Part shown: piece by piece, positions 1 to 5,932 of the stretch | Layout of the letters: every line of letters begins with the position of its first letter | Position numbering within the stretch: position 1 is the first letter of the stretch | Source of the DNA: Candidatus Nitrosymbiomonas sp. | GTDB lineage: Bacteria > Sysuimicrobiota > Sysuimicrobiia > Sysuimicrobiales > Humicultoraceae | Reading direction: 5' to 3' | Assembly (NCBI GenBank): GCA_020724185.1 | Contig: DYHL01000142.1 | Location: 1 to 7,002 of the forward strand | Length of the DNA stretch: 7,002 nt | Program-made: the position numbers and the translations under genes | The notes under the pieces: generated by a model | Seen by the model: only the letters and a program-made list of their open reading frames with translations | The model's database searches: none | Told to the model about the DNA's origin: nothing

Positions 1-1832
1 GCCCGGTCGTCCATCGAGTCGAGATCGCTGCCCGAGACGATGCGGGGCGCGGCAGCGCGGATGATTCCGATCCGCCGCGCGATGCTCTCCGCGGTCAGGC
101 CGTAGTCCCCGGTGATCATTATGATTCGTATGCCCGCGCGGTGACACTTCGCCACGGCATCGGCCACTTCGGCCCGCGGGGGGTCCATCATGGCCACCAG
201 GCCCAGGAAGGTCAGGTCTTGCTCGATAGCCTCCGGCGTGTGGGTGGCCAGGTCCGGCGGCAGCCGCCGCTCCGCCACGGCCAGCACGCGCAGCCCTTCC
301 CGCGCATAGTCGTCTATGGCCTCCTCGATCTGCCTCCGCTCGCCGTCGTCCAGCGGGCGCTCGGTGCCATTCTGGACCTTGCTCGTGCACAGCGCCAGCG
401 TCTCCCGGGGTGCGCCCTTCACGAAGGCGACGCTGTGTGTGCCGGTGCGGTGCACGGTGCTCATGCGTTTGCGCCGGGACTCAAACGGCACCTCGCGCTG
501 GCGGGGCAGGCGGCGCGCCTCGGCCGCGGGGTCGAGACCGGCTTTGCGCGCCGCGACCAGCAGCGCGGCTTCGGTGAGGTCGCCCAACACCGTCCACCGG
601 GAATCTCCCCCGTTCGGCGGCAGCAGCCGCGCGTTGGAGCACAGCGCGGCGGCCGCGAGCATCCGCAAGAGATCGGCATCCTCTGCCGCAACGACAAGCC
701 GGCTGCCGTCGAGGATCTCTCCTGAAGGATCGTATCCCACGCCGGTGACGCTCATTCGCCGGCCGGCCACCCAGATCGCGCGCACGGTCATCTCGTTCTG
801 GGTCAGCGTGCCGGTCTTATCGGTGCAGATCACGGAGGTACAGCCCAACGTCTCAACAGCAGAGAGCCGCTTCACCAGGGCATTGCGGCGTGCCATCCGC
901 TGCACGCCCATCGCGAGCGATAGCGTCACCGTCGGCAGAAGCCCCTCGGGCACGAACGCCACAATCATGCCCATCGCGAAGATGAAGCCCTCCGCCAGGT
1001 CAATGCCCGCCAGCGCCACGGCCAGCACGAAGAAGAGGGCGCCGGTGGCTACCGCGATGAGGGTGACCATGCGCGTAACCTGCACCATCTCCTGCTGGAG
1101 CGGGCTCAGCTCGTCACGGAGCGTCTGGGTCAGCCCGGCGATCTTGCCGAACTCGGTGCGCATGCCGGTGGCGACGACCACCGCGCGCCCGGTCCCCGCC
1201 GCCACGCTGGTTCCAGCAAACACCAGATTGGGCAGCTCGACGCGCGTCAGCCCGCTCTGGAGTACCGCCTCCGCCGTTTTCCGCACCGGGTGGGACTCGC
1301 CGGTCAGGGTGGACTGGTCAACCCGCAACTCGGCCGCCTCGACGAGCCGGGCATCGGCCGATATGTGATCGCCTTCGGCCAGCAGCATCACGTCGCCGGG
1401 CACCAGCGCCTCGGCGGCAATACGCTGCTCTTCGTTGCCGCGCACCACCCGCGCGAAGCTCGGCAGCATCCGGCGCAGCGCCTCGGTGGCGCGCTCGGCC
1501 TTGTACTCCTGCCAGAAGCTGAACGCACCGTTGATGACGTTGACCATCCAGATGGCCACGCCGAGCTGCGGCATCTGCGCGGCGAACGCCACGGCGCCGC
1601 CGATCCACAGGAGCACGGCCATAAGGTGCGTGAAGTTGGCCAGGAACTTCAGGATGAGAGGCGCGCGCCGTATCTCGAAAATCGCGTTTGGGCCGAAGCT
1701 GCGCAGGCGGCGCTCCGCCTCGTCCGGCAGCAGGCCCCCTGGACCGGTCGCCAGCGAACGGTACACTTCCTCAACCGGCGTAGTGTGGATGCTACCGTGG
1801 GGGTCTGCTGAGTCCGCGGGGTGTCCGGGCAT
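1..1832 (-). CDS. P-type cation-transporting ATPase, IIA/IIC-like (3' end beyond window)
   Basis: This encodes the first 610 residues of a membrane cation pump that couples ATP hydrolysis, via a phospho-aspartate, to ion transport. The N-terminal cation-ATPase domain (about 15-60) is followed by TM1-TM2 (about 57-105). The actuator loop has TGES at 177-180, TM4 has PEGLL at 295-299, and the phosphorylation motif DKTGT starts at D338. KGAP at 472-475 carries the nucleotide-binding lysine, DPPR is at 550-553 and the hinge TGDY at 574-577. The window ends before the GDGxND motif and TM5-TM10, so about a third of a roughly 900-residue protein is missing. The stretch after PEGLL (RMARRNALVKRLSAVETLG) resembles Na,K/H,K-type (IIC) pumps as much as SERCA-type (IIA) ones, so the ion is undecided. 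ATG at 1832 is chosen because the family's N-terminal domain follows at once and a promoter lies just upstream. All catalytic residues in view are intact. Confidence 0.95.
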   Translation of the reverse strand, partial: MPGHPADSADPHGSIHTTPVEEVYRSLATGPGGLLPDEAERRLRSFGPNAIFEIRRAPLILKFLANFTHLMAVLLWIGGAVAFAAQMPQLGVAIWMVNVINGAFSFWQEYKAERATEALRRMLPSFARVVRGNEEQRIAAEALVPGDVMLLAEGDHISADARLVEAAELRVDQSTLTGESHPVRKTAEAVLQSGLTRVELPNLVFAGTSVAAGTGRAVVVATGMRTEFGKIAGLTQTLRDELSPLQQEMVQVTRMVTLIAVATGALFFVLAVALAGIDLAEGFIFAMGMIVAFVPEGLLPTVTLSLAMGVQRMARRNALVKRLSAVETLGCTSVICTDKTGTLTQNEMTVRAIWVAGRRMSVTGVGYDPSGEILDGSRLVVAAEDADLLRMLAAAALCSNARLLPPNGGDSRWTVLGDLTEAALLVAARKAGLDPAAEARRLPRQREVPFESRRKRMSTVHRTGTHSVAFVKGAPRETLALCTSKVQNGTERPLDDGERRQIEEAIDDYAREGLRVLAVAERRLPPDLATHTPEAIEQDLTFLGLVAMMDPPRAEVADAVAKCHRAGIRIIMITGDYGLTAESIARRIGIIRAAAPRIVSGSDLDSMDDR

Positions 1833-1845
1833 GCTCCATCTTTCA

Positions 1846-1874
1846 GGTATAGGGCGGCGTCGGCGTCGCGTCAA
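1846..1874 (-). promoter_or_regulatory. Sigma70-type promoter of the ATPase gene
   Basis: On the minus strand TTGACG (1874-1869) and TATACC (1851-1846) are separated by exactly 17 bases. Transcription would start near 1838-1839, only 6-7 bases before the ATG at 1832, so the mRNA would be almost leaderless. A GGAG directly before the ATG is too close to be a usual Shine-Dalgarno site. The promoter lies in the 104-base gap after the dioxygenase stop, so the ATPase can probably be expressed independently of it. This is inferred from sequence match only. Confidence 0.6.
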
Positions 1875-1936
1875 CCGGCACCACCTCGTACGGATGGAGG
1901 GCGTTCTCGTCGGCGCAGCGTCCGCTGCCCCGCGTC

Positions 1937-2830
1937 CTAGACCGGCGTCAGAATCTGCTCCAGTCTCGCACGCAGATGTTCAAACTTCGGCGGCAGTGAG
2001 AGCGACTGGCCGAGGTGCTCGAGTGGCTCATCCGCGGTGAACCCGGGACCGATCGTGGCGATCTCGAACAGGACGCCGCTCGGCTCGCGAAAGTAGATCG
2101 AGCGGAAGTAGAACCGGTCGATAATCGGCGTTGGGTGGCCGCCGCCCCGAATCACCCGTTCGCGCCAGGCCAGGTGATCCTCCGTCGGCGATGCCCAGGC
2201 GACGTGATGGACGGTGCCGGCACCGCTGATGCCCCCGGTGGCAGCGCGGTCGTAGGCATAGAACGAACCGCGTTGCTCCCCTCGAACTTCGAAGCTGTCG
2301 TCGCCAGTGAGCGCGAAGCCGAGCGTTTCCTGAAGGAAATGCCGGCTTCGCTCCGGATCCACGCTGTAAGCGCGGACGCCGTCGAATCCCTGGAGGGCCA
2401 CATCGGCAGGGATCTCCGGGTGCTTGGCGACTAGTGGTACATCTCTGGTCTCAACGACGCGAAGCTCGAGCCCGAGTCCCTCGGAATCCTCGAAATGCAG
2501 GCTACCATTGTTGCGCCTGACCTCGATCCCCTCACGGCGCAAACGATCCTCCCAGAAGTCGAGCCCCTCGCGCGATGCGACGCGCCAAACGATCTGGTGC
2601 ACCATTCCAACGCCGGCTTGGCCGGGTGCGATCCCCGGGTACTCGAAGAACGTGAGATCGGCCCCAGAGCTACCGTGCTCGTCGGCGTAGAAGAGGTGGT
2701 AGGCGGTGGGATCATCCTGGTTGACCGTCTTCTTGACCAGGCGCAGACCGAGAACCCGCGTGTAGAAGTCGACGTTTCGGCGCGCATCGGCGGTAATGGC
2801 CGTGATGTGATGGATGCCTTCGAGCTTCAT
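1937..2830 (-). CDS. Ring-cleaving extradiol dioxygenase, glyoxalase/VOC fold (MhqO/PcpA-like)
   Basis: A complete 297-residue cytosolic protein made of two vicinal-oxygen-chelate modules (about 3-125 and 147-260). Members of this family are Fe(II)-dependent and open hydroquinone-type or similar aromatic rings; the Bacillus Mhq relatives respond to quinone stress. Metal ligands expected for the family are present: the HH pair at 7-8, the HH pair at 208-209 and E256. The segment FYFRSIYFREPSGVLFEIAT (240-259) is highly characteristic. Length is normal. GGAGGT at 2841-2836, five bases before the ATG at 2830, fixes the start. No convincing -35/-10 pair was found upstream. The neighbouring ATPase gene reads the same way 104 bases downstream, but it has its own promoter. 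The actual substrate cannot be read from sequence, and plain glyoxalase-family naming would be the safe alternative. Confidence 0.9.
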   Translation of the reverse strand: MKLEGIHHITAITADARRNVDFYTRVLGLRLVKKTVNQDDPTAYHLFYADEHGSSGADLTFFEYPGIAPGQAGVGMVHQIVWRVASREGLDFWEDRLRREGIEVRRNNGSLHFEDSEGLGLELRVVETRDVPLVAKHPEIPADVALQGFDGVRAYSVDPERSRHFLQETLGFALTGDDSFEVRGEQRGSFYAYDRAATGGISGAGTVHHVAWASPTEDHLAWRERVIRGGGHPTPIIDRFYFRSIYFREPSGVLFEIATIGPGFTADEPLEHLGQSLSLPPKFEHLRARLEQILTPV

Positions 2831-3000
2831 TGCCCACCTCCGCGCAAGGGTTCCGTCTAGCCAGTAACTACGATTTGGCAGGTGGCTTTATTCGTTCTCC
2901 CGGACGAAGGCCCCGGCTTGACCGCGCATCGAATGATCCGCGGCCTCGATCAGACAACCTGGCACGCGAGCGGGCGGCTCCCCCCAGGGGTGCAGCCAGA

Positions 3001-3016
3001 CTTGATGTATATCAAG
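3001..3016. promoter_or_regulatory. Perfect palindrome CTTGAT-GTAT-ATCAAG (FNR-type box or Xre operator)
   Basis: The two 6-base arms are exact reverse complements. The inner TTGAT-N4-ATCAA is identical to the consensus of FNR/Anr-type regulators of the CRP superfamily. It ends 22 bases before the GTG of the Xre-RES remnant and overlaps a TATATC sequence (3008-3013) that could be the -10 box of that gene. That placement also suits an operator autorepressed by the antitoxin. It is about 170 bases upstream of the divergent dioxygenase. Which gene it serves, if any, is undecided. Confidence 0.5.
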
Positions 3017-3024
3017 ATGAAGCC

Positions 3025-3030
3025 GGAGGG
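3025..3030 (+). promoter_or_regulatory. Shine-Dalgarno site GGAGGG that fixes the original antitoxin start
   Basis: GGAGGG lies eight bases before GTG at 3039. The GTG frame gives an N-terminus typical of Xre antitoxins, running straight into the helix-turn-helix across the stop codon at 3081. This supports 3039, not the later GTG at 3090, as the ancestral start. Confidence 0.6.
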
Positions 3031-3038
3031 CAAGAACC

Positions 3039-3562
3039 GTGAGCGTAACTGTCCAAACGATCCCGCCTCAGAATCTCCGATAAGCCCGTGTGCTGCTTGG
3101 CTTGACCCAGGTCGAGGCCGGCCGGGCCCTCGGCCATGTCCGCTCGGAGACCGTGTCGAGATGGGAGAGTCGGGGGTCGGCGAGAGTCCGACCCCTCCAT
3201 GCGCAGGCGGCGCGCTACCTCATCGAGATTGCCCGCATGCTCCAGTATGTGGCGCCGGCCGACGAGGATCGGCGCCGGTTCTTCAACTCGCCCCAGCCCG
3301 ACCTCCGTGGGAAGACCCCCCGCCAGATCATGCTGGCGGTCCTGGCCGACAGCGACCAAGGCGCGCTCGAGCATGGTGGTCGCTACAACCCACGTCGCGA
3401 GTTCGGTGCCCTCTACCTTCCGGGAAGTCCGGCCGCGTGCCGGGTCGAGATGCAGCACCTCGGCCGGGCGGCCACCATAACCTCGTGATTTTCAAGGATC
3501 TCTTGGTCGGCGACGAGACTGCTGAGGTGGAGCGCGTCGACCCCGCGTCTCAAGAGCCGTAG
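3039..3562 (+). pseudogene. Decayed Xre-RES toxin-antitoxin locus (antitoxin fused to toxin fragment)
   Basis: In intact systems the Xre antitoxin neutralises and represses with a RES-domain toxin that degrades NAD+. Reading from GTG 3039, 14 residues lead to an in-frame TAA at 3081-3083 where relatives would have a basic or polar codon. The same frame then continues with a helix-turn-helix (LLGLTQVEAGRALG...ETVSRWE, 3090-3165) and a DUF2384/ParS-like piece (FFNSPQPDLRGKTPRQIML, to about 3335). It runs without break into the start of a RES domain (GGRYNP...FGALYL...CRVEM) and stops at 3488. RES similarity seems to resume in another frame (NLVIFKDLLV, 3479-3508) and ends at TAG 3560. The catalytic Arg (codon 3381) and Glu (codon 3447) are visible; the Ser region is absent. 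The antitoxin C-terminus and toxin N-terminus appear deleted. A natural fusion is possible, but stop plus frameshift favour a pseudogene. Confidence 0.72.
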
Positions 3563-3768
3563 GCTACAACAGTCACTCTCCCCTGGAGCAGGGATACCAC
3601 CGCCGGAGTGTATTCCTGGTGACTTTCCTTCGCACACACATGCGGTGGAGTGCTACCTATCGGTCGCGGCTCTCTCCACTCACGAAACCTGGTGGCGGGG
3701 TGAGGATTTGTGCAATGTTTCGCCTGCCTTGAGCCACCACGAATTGAGGTTGGGTTGATACAGCACCG

Positions 3769-3785
3769 GCGTGGCCGGGCCACGC
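3769..3785. terminator. GC-rich hairpin downstream of vapC
   Basis: GCGTGGCC and GGCCACGC flank a single G, giving a 7-bp stem with a 3-base loop. It lies 26-42 bases past the vapC stop in the direction of transcription. There is no T-tract after it on either strand, so it is at best a weak or Rho-assisted terminator. The rest of the gap between 3563 and 3810 holds nothing I can support. Confidence 0.25.
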
Positions 3786-3810
3786 TCGCTGCGCCCACGG
3801 CCCTCACGCC

Positions 3811-4230
3811 TCACCGCTTCCCTTTGGAAGGCAGGCTCAACAGATCGACCTGCCCTCGCAAGGGTTCCAACTCGGGGTCTCTATGCACCAGCGTCGCGCC
3901 CCGCATGCTTGCCACGGCAGCAACCAGCGCGTCCGCGACGGAGAGGCGGTGGGAAGCTTTCAGTCTGCCAGCCTGCAACAGCACTTTCTCATCCGGATAC
4001 ACCCACTCCAGCGGCCAAGCCTTCACCAGGGCCAGCAGCCGGAAGGCCGCGTCCTCACCTTTCGCGCGCAAGGCCGTGTAGAACAATTCCATCAGGGAGA
4101 TCGAGCAGACAAGCACCGCATGCCGGCCCGCCCGGGCATCTCGGAGCAGACGCTCCACCCTGTCGGCGCCAGGCTCGCCCCCTAGGAAGGCGAGGATCGC
4201 TGACGTGTCCAGAACGTAGCGTTCAGCCAC
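3811..4230 (-). CDS. vapC: VapC-type PIN-domain ribonuclease toxin
   Basis: A complete 139-residue PIN domain, the normal length for a VapC toxin, which cuts RNA with Mg2+ or Mn2+ bound by four acidic residues. All four are in place: D8 (VLDTSAIL), E48 (ISLMELFYTAL), D100 (LSVADALVAAVAS) and D118 (TLVHRDPEL). It is therefore probably catalytically competent. The start is a GTG that overlaps the end of the antitoxin gene by eight bases (GTGGCTGA). There is no Shine-Dalgarno sequence of its own, so translation is presumably coupled to vapB, the usual way of keeping toxin below antitoxin. The RNA target (tRNA, rRNA or other) cannot be told from sequence. Confidence 0.92.
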   Translation of the reverse strand: MAERYVLDTSAILAFLGGEPGADRVERLLRDARAGRHAVLVCSISLMELFYTALRAKGEDAAFRLLALVKAWPLEWVYPDEKVLLQAGRLKASHRLSVADALVAAVASMRGATLVHRDPELEPLRGQVDLLSLPSKGKR

Positions 4231-4444
4231 GCTGACGCTCGCGCTTGCGATCCCTCAGCAACACCACCCGGAGACCCCTCGCGGCCCCACGGGCCGCCGC
4301 GATGGGATCTTCCGGCAACGGGACCACCCGGATCGTCTGCCCATCGTCTATCCACTCTACCCGCGTCCGTGGAGCGATCCGATGCGCTCGCCGAACCTTG
4401 GCCGGAATCACCGTCTGACCTCTCGCTGTCACTGTGGTCTTCAC
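4223..4444 (-). CDS. vapB: VapB-type antitoxin, SpoVT/AbrB DNA-binding domain
   Basis: A 73-residue antitoxin with an AbrB/MazE-like swapped-hairpin DNA-binding domain at about 1-45 (TVTARGQTVIPAKVRRAHRI, then WIDDGQTIRVVPLP). A basic C-terminal tail (about 46-73) would wrap the PIN toxin. In this class antitoxin and toxin jointly repress their own promoter. The GTG start at 4444 is preceded by GGAGGG (4459-4454) nine bases away, and an AbrB domain normally begins directly at the first residues, as here. An overlapping ATG four bases upstream is in another frame. The gene is first in the operon with the PIN toxin. A perfect inverted repeat over the -35 box is a natural candidate for its operator. 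Confidence 0.88.
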   Translation of the reverse strand: MKTTVTARGQTVIPAKVRRAHRIAPRTRVEWIDDGQTIRVVPLPEDPIAAARGAARGLRVVLLRDRKRERQRG

Positions 4445-4461
4445 CCATTATCACCCTCCAT

Positions 4462-4490
4462 ATTGTGCAAGACGTTCTCAGGAATTGCAA
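4462..4490 (-). promoter_or_regulatory. Candidate vapBC promoter
   Basis: On the minus strand TTGCAA (4490-4485) and CACAAT (4467-4462) are separated by 17 bases. The predicted start, near 4455, would fall inside the Shine-Dalgarno sequence (4459-4454). Either the true start lies slightly upstream, or the mRNA has a very short leader. The -10 matches the consensus at only four of six positions. Confidence 0.4.
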
Positions 4491-4505
4491 GTCATTCCAT
4501 GACTT
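4489..4505. promoter_or_regulatory. Perfect inverted repeat AAGTCAT-TCC-ATGACTT, candidate VapBC operator
   Basis: Seven-base arms are exact reverse complements around a 3-base centre. The repeat begins within the proposed -35 box of vapB and lies 45-61 bases upstream of its start codon. This is a typical place for the operator bound by an AbrB-type antitoxin and its toxin complex. It would let VapBC repress itself. It also lies in the divergent region shared with the gene at 4688. Confidence 0.55.
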
Positions 4506-4636
4506 CGACATGCAGCCGTGTCTCACGCACAACAGCTCACCGCCGGCAAGTAGTAACAAGGGGACGTCGCTGAGCCCTGAGAACCTCGACGCTCTGTGAG
4601 GTGGGTGCTGCCGGATGGCTACTGGAATCGCGGGTG

Positions 4637-4646
4637 GTGCTAGCAC
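4637..4646. promoter_or_regulatory. 10-bp palindrome GTGCTAGCAC upstream of the membrane hydrolase gene
   Basis: An uninterrupted palindrome 42 bases before the GTG at 4688, within the 243-base divergent gap between vapB and the membrane protein gene. It could be an operator, but nothing else supports that, and no good -35/-10 pair for the rightward gene was found nearby. Confidence 0.25.
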
Positions 4647-4687
4647 AGAAGCTGTAGGCTGCTCGGAATGAAAAGCGCGACACGCCT

Positions 4688-5230
4688 GTGCCGCTAACGC
4701 CCTTTCACCTGGGCCCCGCCCTCGTCGTGAAGGCTGCTGCTCGTCGGCACTTCAGCCTCCGGGTCTTCGCCCTTGCCCAGATCCTCATCGACCTGGAGTC
4801 AGCCCGCGGAATGTTCTTTTCTGGCTACCGGCTTCACGGTCCCCTCCACAGCCTCGTCGGTGCGACCCTCGCAGGCTTACTCGCAGCCGTGCTTGGCCGT
4901 TACGTCTTCAACGCGCTGAATTCCCCGCTTCGTGCCTTTCTCCGTCGCGTGGAGGGCATGCCGGCGTTGCTCGTCGAAGAAGTCGTTCCCATCACCTGGA
5001 CCGCCGCGATCATCGGCGGAGCAGTTGGCGGAATCTCCCACGCCCTGCTCGATGCCGTAATCCATCCCGACGTCATGCCCTTCTGGCCCTCCTCCACCTC
5101 GAACCCCCTTCTAACTGATGGCAGCTTCTATCCTATGCACTACGGGTGCGCTCTTCTTGGACTCGTTGGGGACGTGGCATGGCTGGTCCTCGCGAGGGTC
5201 AGTCCGCGGGGGACCTCGCGATCGCTATGA
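4688..5230 (+). CDS. Putative membrane-bound metal-dependent hydrolase, YdjM-like
   Basis: A 180-residue inner-membrane protein resembling the YdjM-type family annotated as membrane-associated metal-dependent hydrolases, whose substrate is unknown. Visible features are the N-terminal PLTPFHLGP (H7), D35 in QILIDLE, HGPLH (H50, H54), and HALLDAVIHPD (H118, D122, H126, D128) followed by MPFWP. These His and Asp residues could bind metal at the membrane face. Hydrophobic segments lie near 56-76, 104-125 and 153-170. The start is GTG at 4688; the conserved PLTPFHLGP then falls at the extreme N-terminus, as expected for the family, although the Shine-Dalgarno signal is weak. It stands alone, divergent from vapBC. 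I see no truncation. The fold assignment is moderately sure; any reaction is unknown. Confidence 0.7.
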   Translation: MPLTPFHLGPALVVKAAARRHFSLRVFALAQILIDLESARGMFFSGYRLHGPLHSLVGATLAGLLAAVLGRYVFNALNSPLRAFLRRVEGMPALLVEEVVPITWTAAIIGGAVGGISHALLDAVIHPDVMPFWPSSTSNPLLTDGSFYPMHYGCALLGLVGDVAWLVLARVSPRGTSRSL

Positions 5231-5419
5231 GCGGGTCTTCAGATGCTAAGTGCGCGCGGCGCACTCGCAGAGGCAGGTAGCCGTAATCGGTCTCCAACGG
5301 ACTCGTGACCCCTCAGTTCGGAAAACTGATGGTCGATGCCGAGAGTCCGTGGAGAGCTGAAGGGCGCGACTGTCGGCGGCTCGCGCGGTCATCCGACAAT
5401 CCGCTCGCCGAAGACCGCT

Positions 5420-5932
5420 TCAGACGCGAGGAAGTCGAAAGGCGTGGGTTTCAGCCCGCGTCCTGACTGCATTTGAGCTGGTAGCGGGGGCGGGATTCGG
5501 AACCGATCCGGGAAGAGGTGCCTCTGCCGACCGCCCATTGGCCGTACGCGGAAGTAAGACAAGAGACGAGGGAGATGCGGCGAGTCTGGGCGAGAGATGG
5601 TCTCGCACGCGGCGCGCAGCGGCAAGTGCAGCACTGGCTTCGGAGTTCGTGACGCTTCCAGCGCGTTCGTAGACGGAGAGGCTTCGCTTCTTCCGGTAGT
5701 CCTGCAGTTCCTTGACCTGCCGTACGCGGTATCCTGACGCAGCGAGAGCAGCGGCAGCGATGGCCAAGCAAGCGGTATGGGCGTGGCCGAGTCGGCCGTC
5801 ATAGGACTCCACTGTCTCGGCATCCCGCATCTCGCGGTCCGCGACTGCACGCAGTTCGGCGATCGCGTCTTTGCCTGGCGGCTCTGCCACCAGGTCACTC
5901 CGGTGCAGGTTCGCCCATTCGCTCAAGGTCAT
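5420..5932 (-). CDS. HEPN-like partner of the nucleotidyltransferase, probably altered
   Basis: A 170-residue helical protein overlapping the nucleotidyltransferase gene by 38 bases, so translation is probably coupled. The start (MTLSEWANLH, ATG 5932) has GGTGGG eight bases upstream. Residues 43-70 and 78-112 match a HEPN-like partner family that I recall next to HTH-nucleotidyltransferases (LAASGYR; YRKKRSLSVYERAGSV). The canonical HEPN ribonuclease motif R-x4-6-H is not visible. Relatives as I remember them have Asn where S84 stands, and about 25 more residues between GYR (67-69) and QDYRKKR (77-83), so an in-frame deletion is suspected. After about residue 120 the tail (PSSLV onward) looks like non-family read-through. 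It includes GSVPNPAPATS (142-152), which is translated tRNA-like DNA. It may therefore be inactive. Function as toxin or antitoxin is inference from the pairing. Confidence 0.62.
   Translation of the reverse strand: MTLSEWANLHRSDLVAEPPGKDAIAELRAVADREMRDAETVESYDGRLGHAHTACLAIAAAALAASGYRVRQVKELQDYRKKRSLSVYERAGSVTNSEASAALAAARRVRDHLSPRLAASPSSLVLLPRTANGRSAEAPLPGSVPNPAPATSSNAVRTRAETHAFRLPRV
5479..5506 (-). other. tRNA 3'-end-like fragment (initiator tRNA type), candidate attachment scar
   Basis: Read on the minus strand this has a T-arm-like part (TCGGTTCCGAATCC) followed by CGCCCCCGCTACCA. That matches the T-arm and 3' acceptor strand ending in CCA of bacterial initiator tRNA-Met genes, with one extra C in the T-loop. 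No anticodon or D-arm and no 5' acceptor strand is found upstream, so it is not a tRNA gene. Integrating elements commonly leave copies of tRNA 3' ends. It lies inside the tail of the HEPN-like reading frame. I see no second copy in this window. Confidence 0.5.

Noticed and set aside
316..1368. Long plus-strand open frame of 350 codons
   Set aside because: It is antisense to the P-type ATPase, whose motifs are unmistakable on the minus strand. Its composition (Ser, Arg, Thr, Ala) is that of a GC-rich shadow frame.
3012..3458. Minus-strand open frame of 148 codons
   Set aside because: It lies opposite the Xre-RES remnant, whose conserved motifs show the coding strand to be plus; no domain is recognisable.
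2882..3562. Plus-strand open frame of 226 codons
   Set aside because: Most of it is proline/arginine-rich and out of frame with the Xre and RES motifs. Only its last part (from about 3476) looks like displaced RES sequence, and this is included in the pseudogene.
4182..4646. Minus-strand open frame of 154 codons overlapping vapB
   Set aside because: It runs in another frame across the vapB gene and its promoter, and is Ser/Gly/Arg-rich without a domain. The AbrB domain in the alternative frame is clear.
5313..5329. TCAGTT-CGGAA-AACTGA hairpin as a terminator between convergent genes
   Set aside because: The stem is only six AT-rich base pairs and no T-tract follows. The rest of the 5231-5419 gap shows nothing further.
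5443..5463. CGTGGG/CCCGCG hairpin near the end of the HEPN-like frame as a terminator
   Set aside because: It is short, contains a G-T pair and has no T-tract downstream on the minus strand.
5420..5510. A complete tRNA gene on the minus strand
   Set aside because: Only the T-arm and 3' end are recognisable; no anticodon stem, D-arm or 5' acceptor strand lies at the required distance.
5389..5898. Minus-strand open frame of 169 codons over the HEPN-like gene
   Set aside because: The family-like sequence (GYR, YRKKR, YERAG) is in the other frame, starting at 5932.
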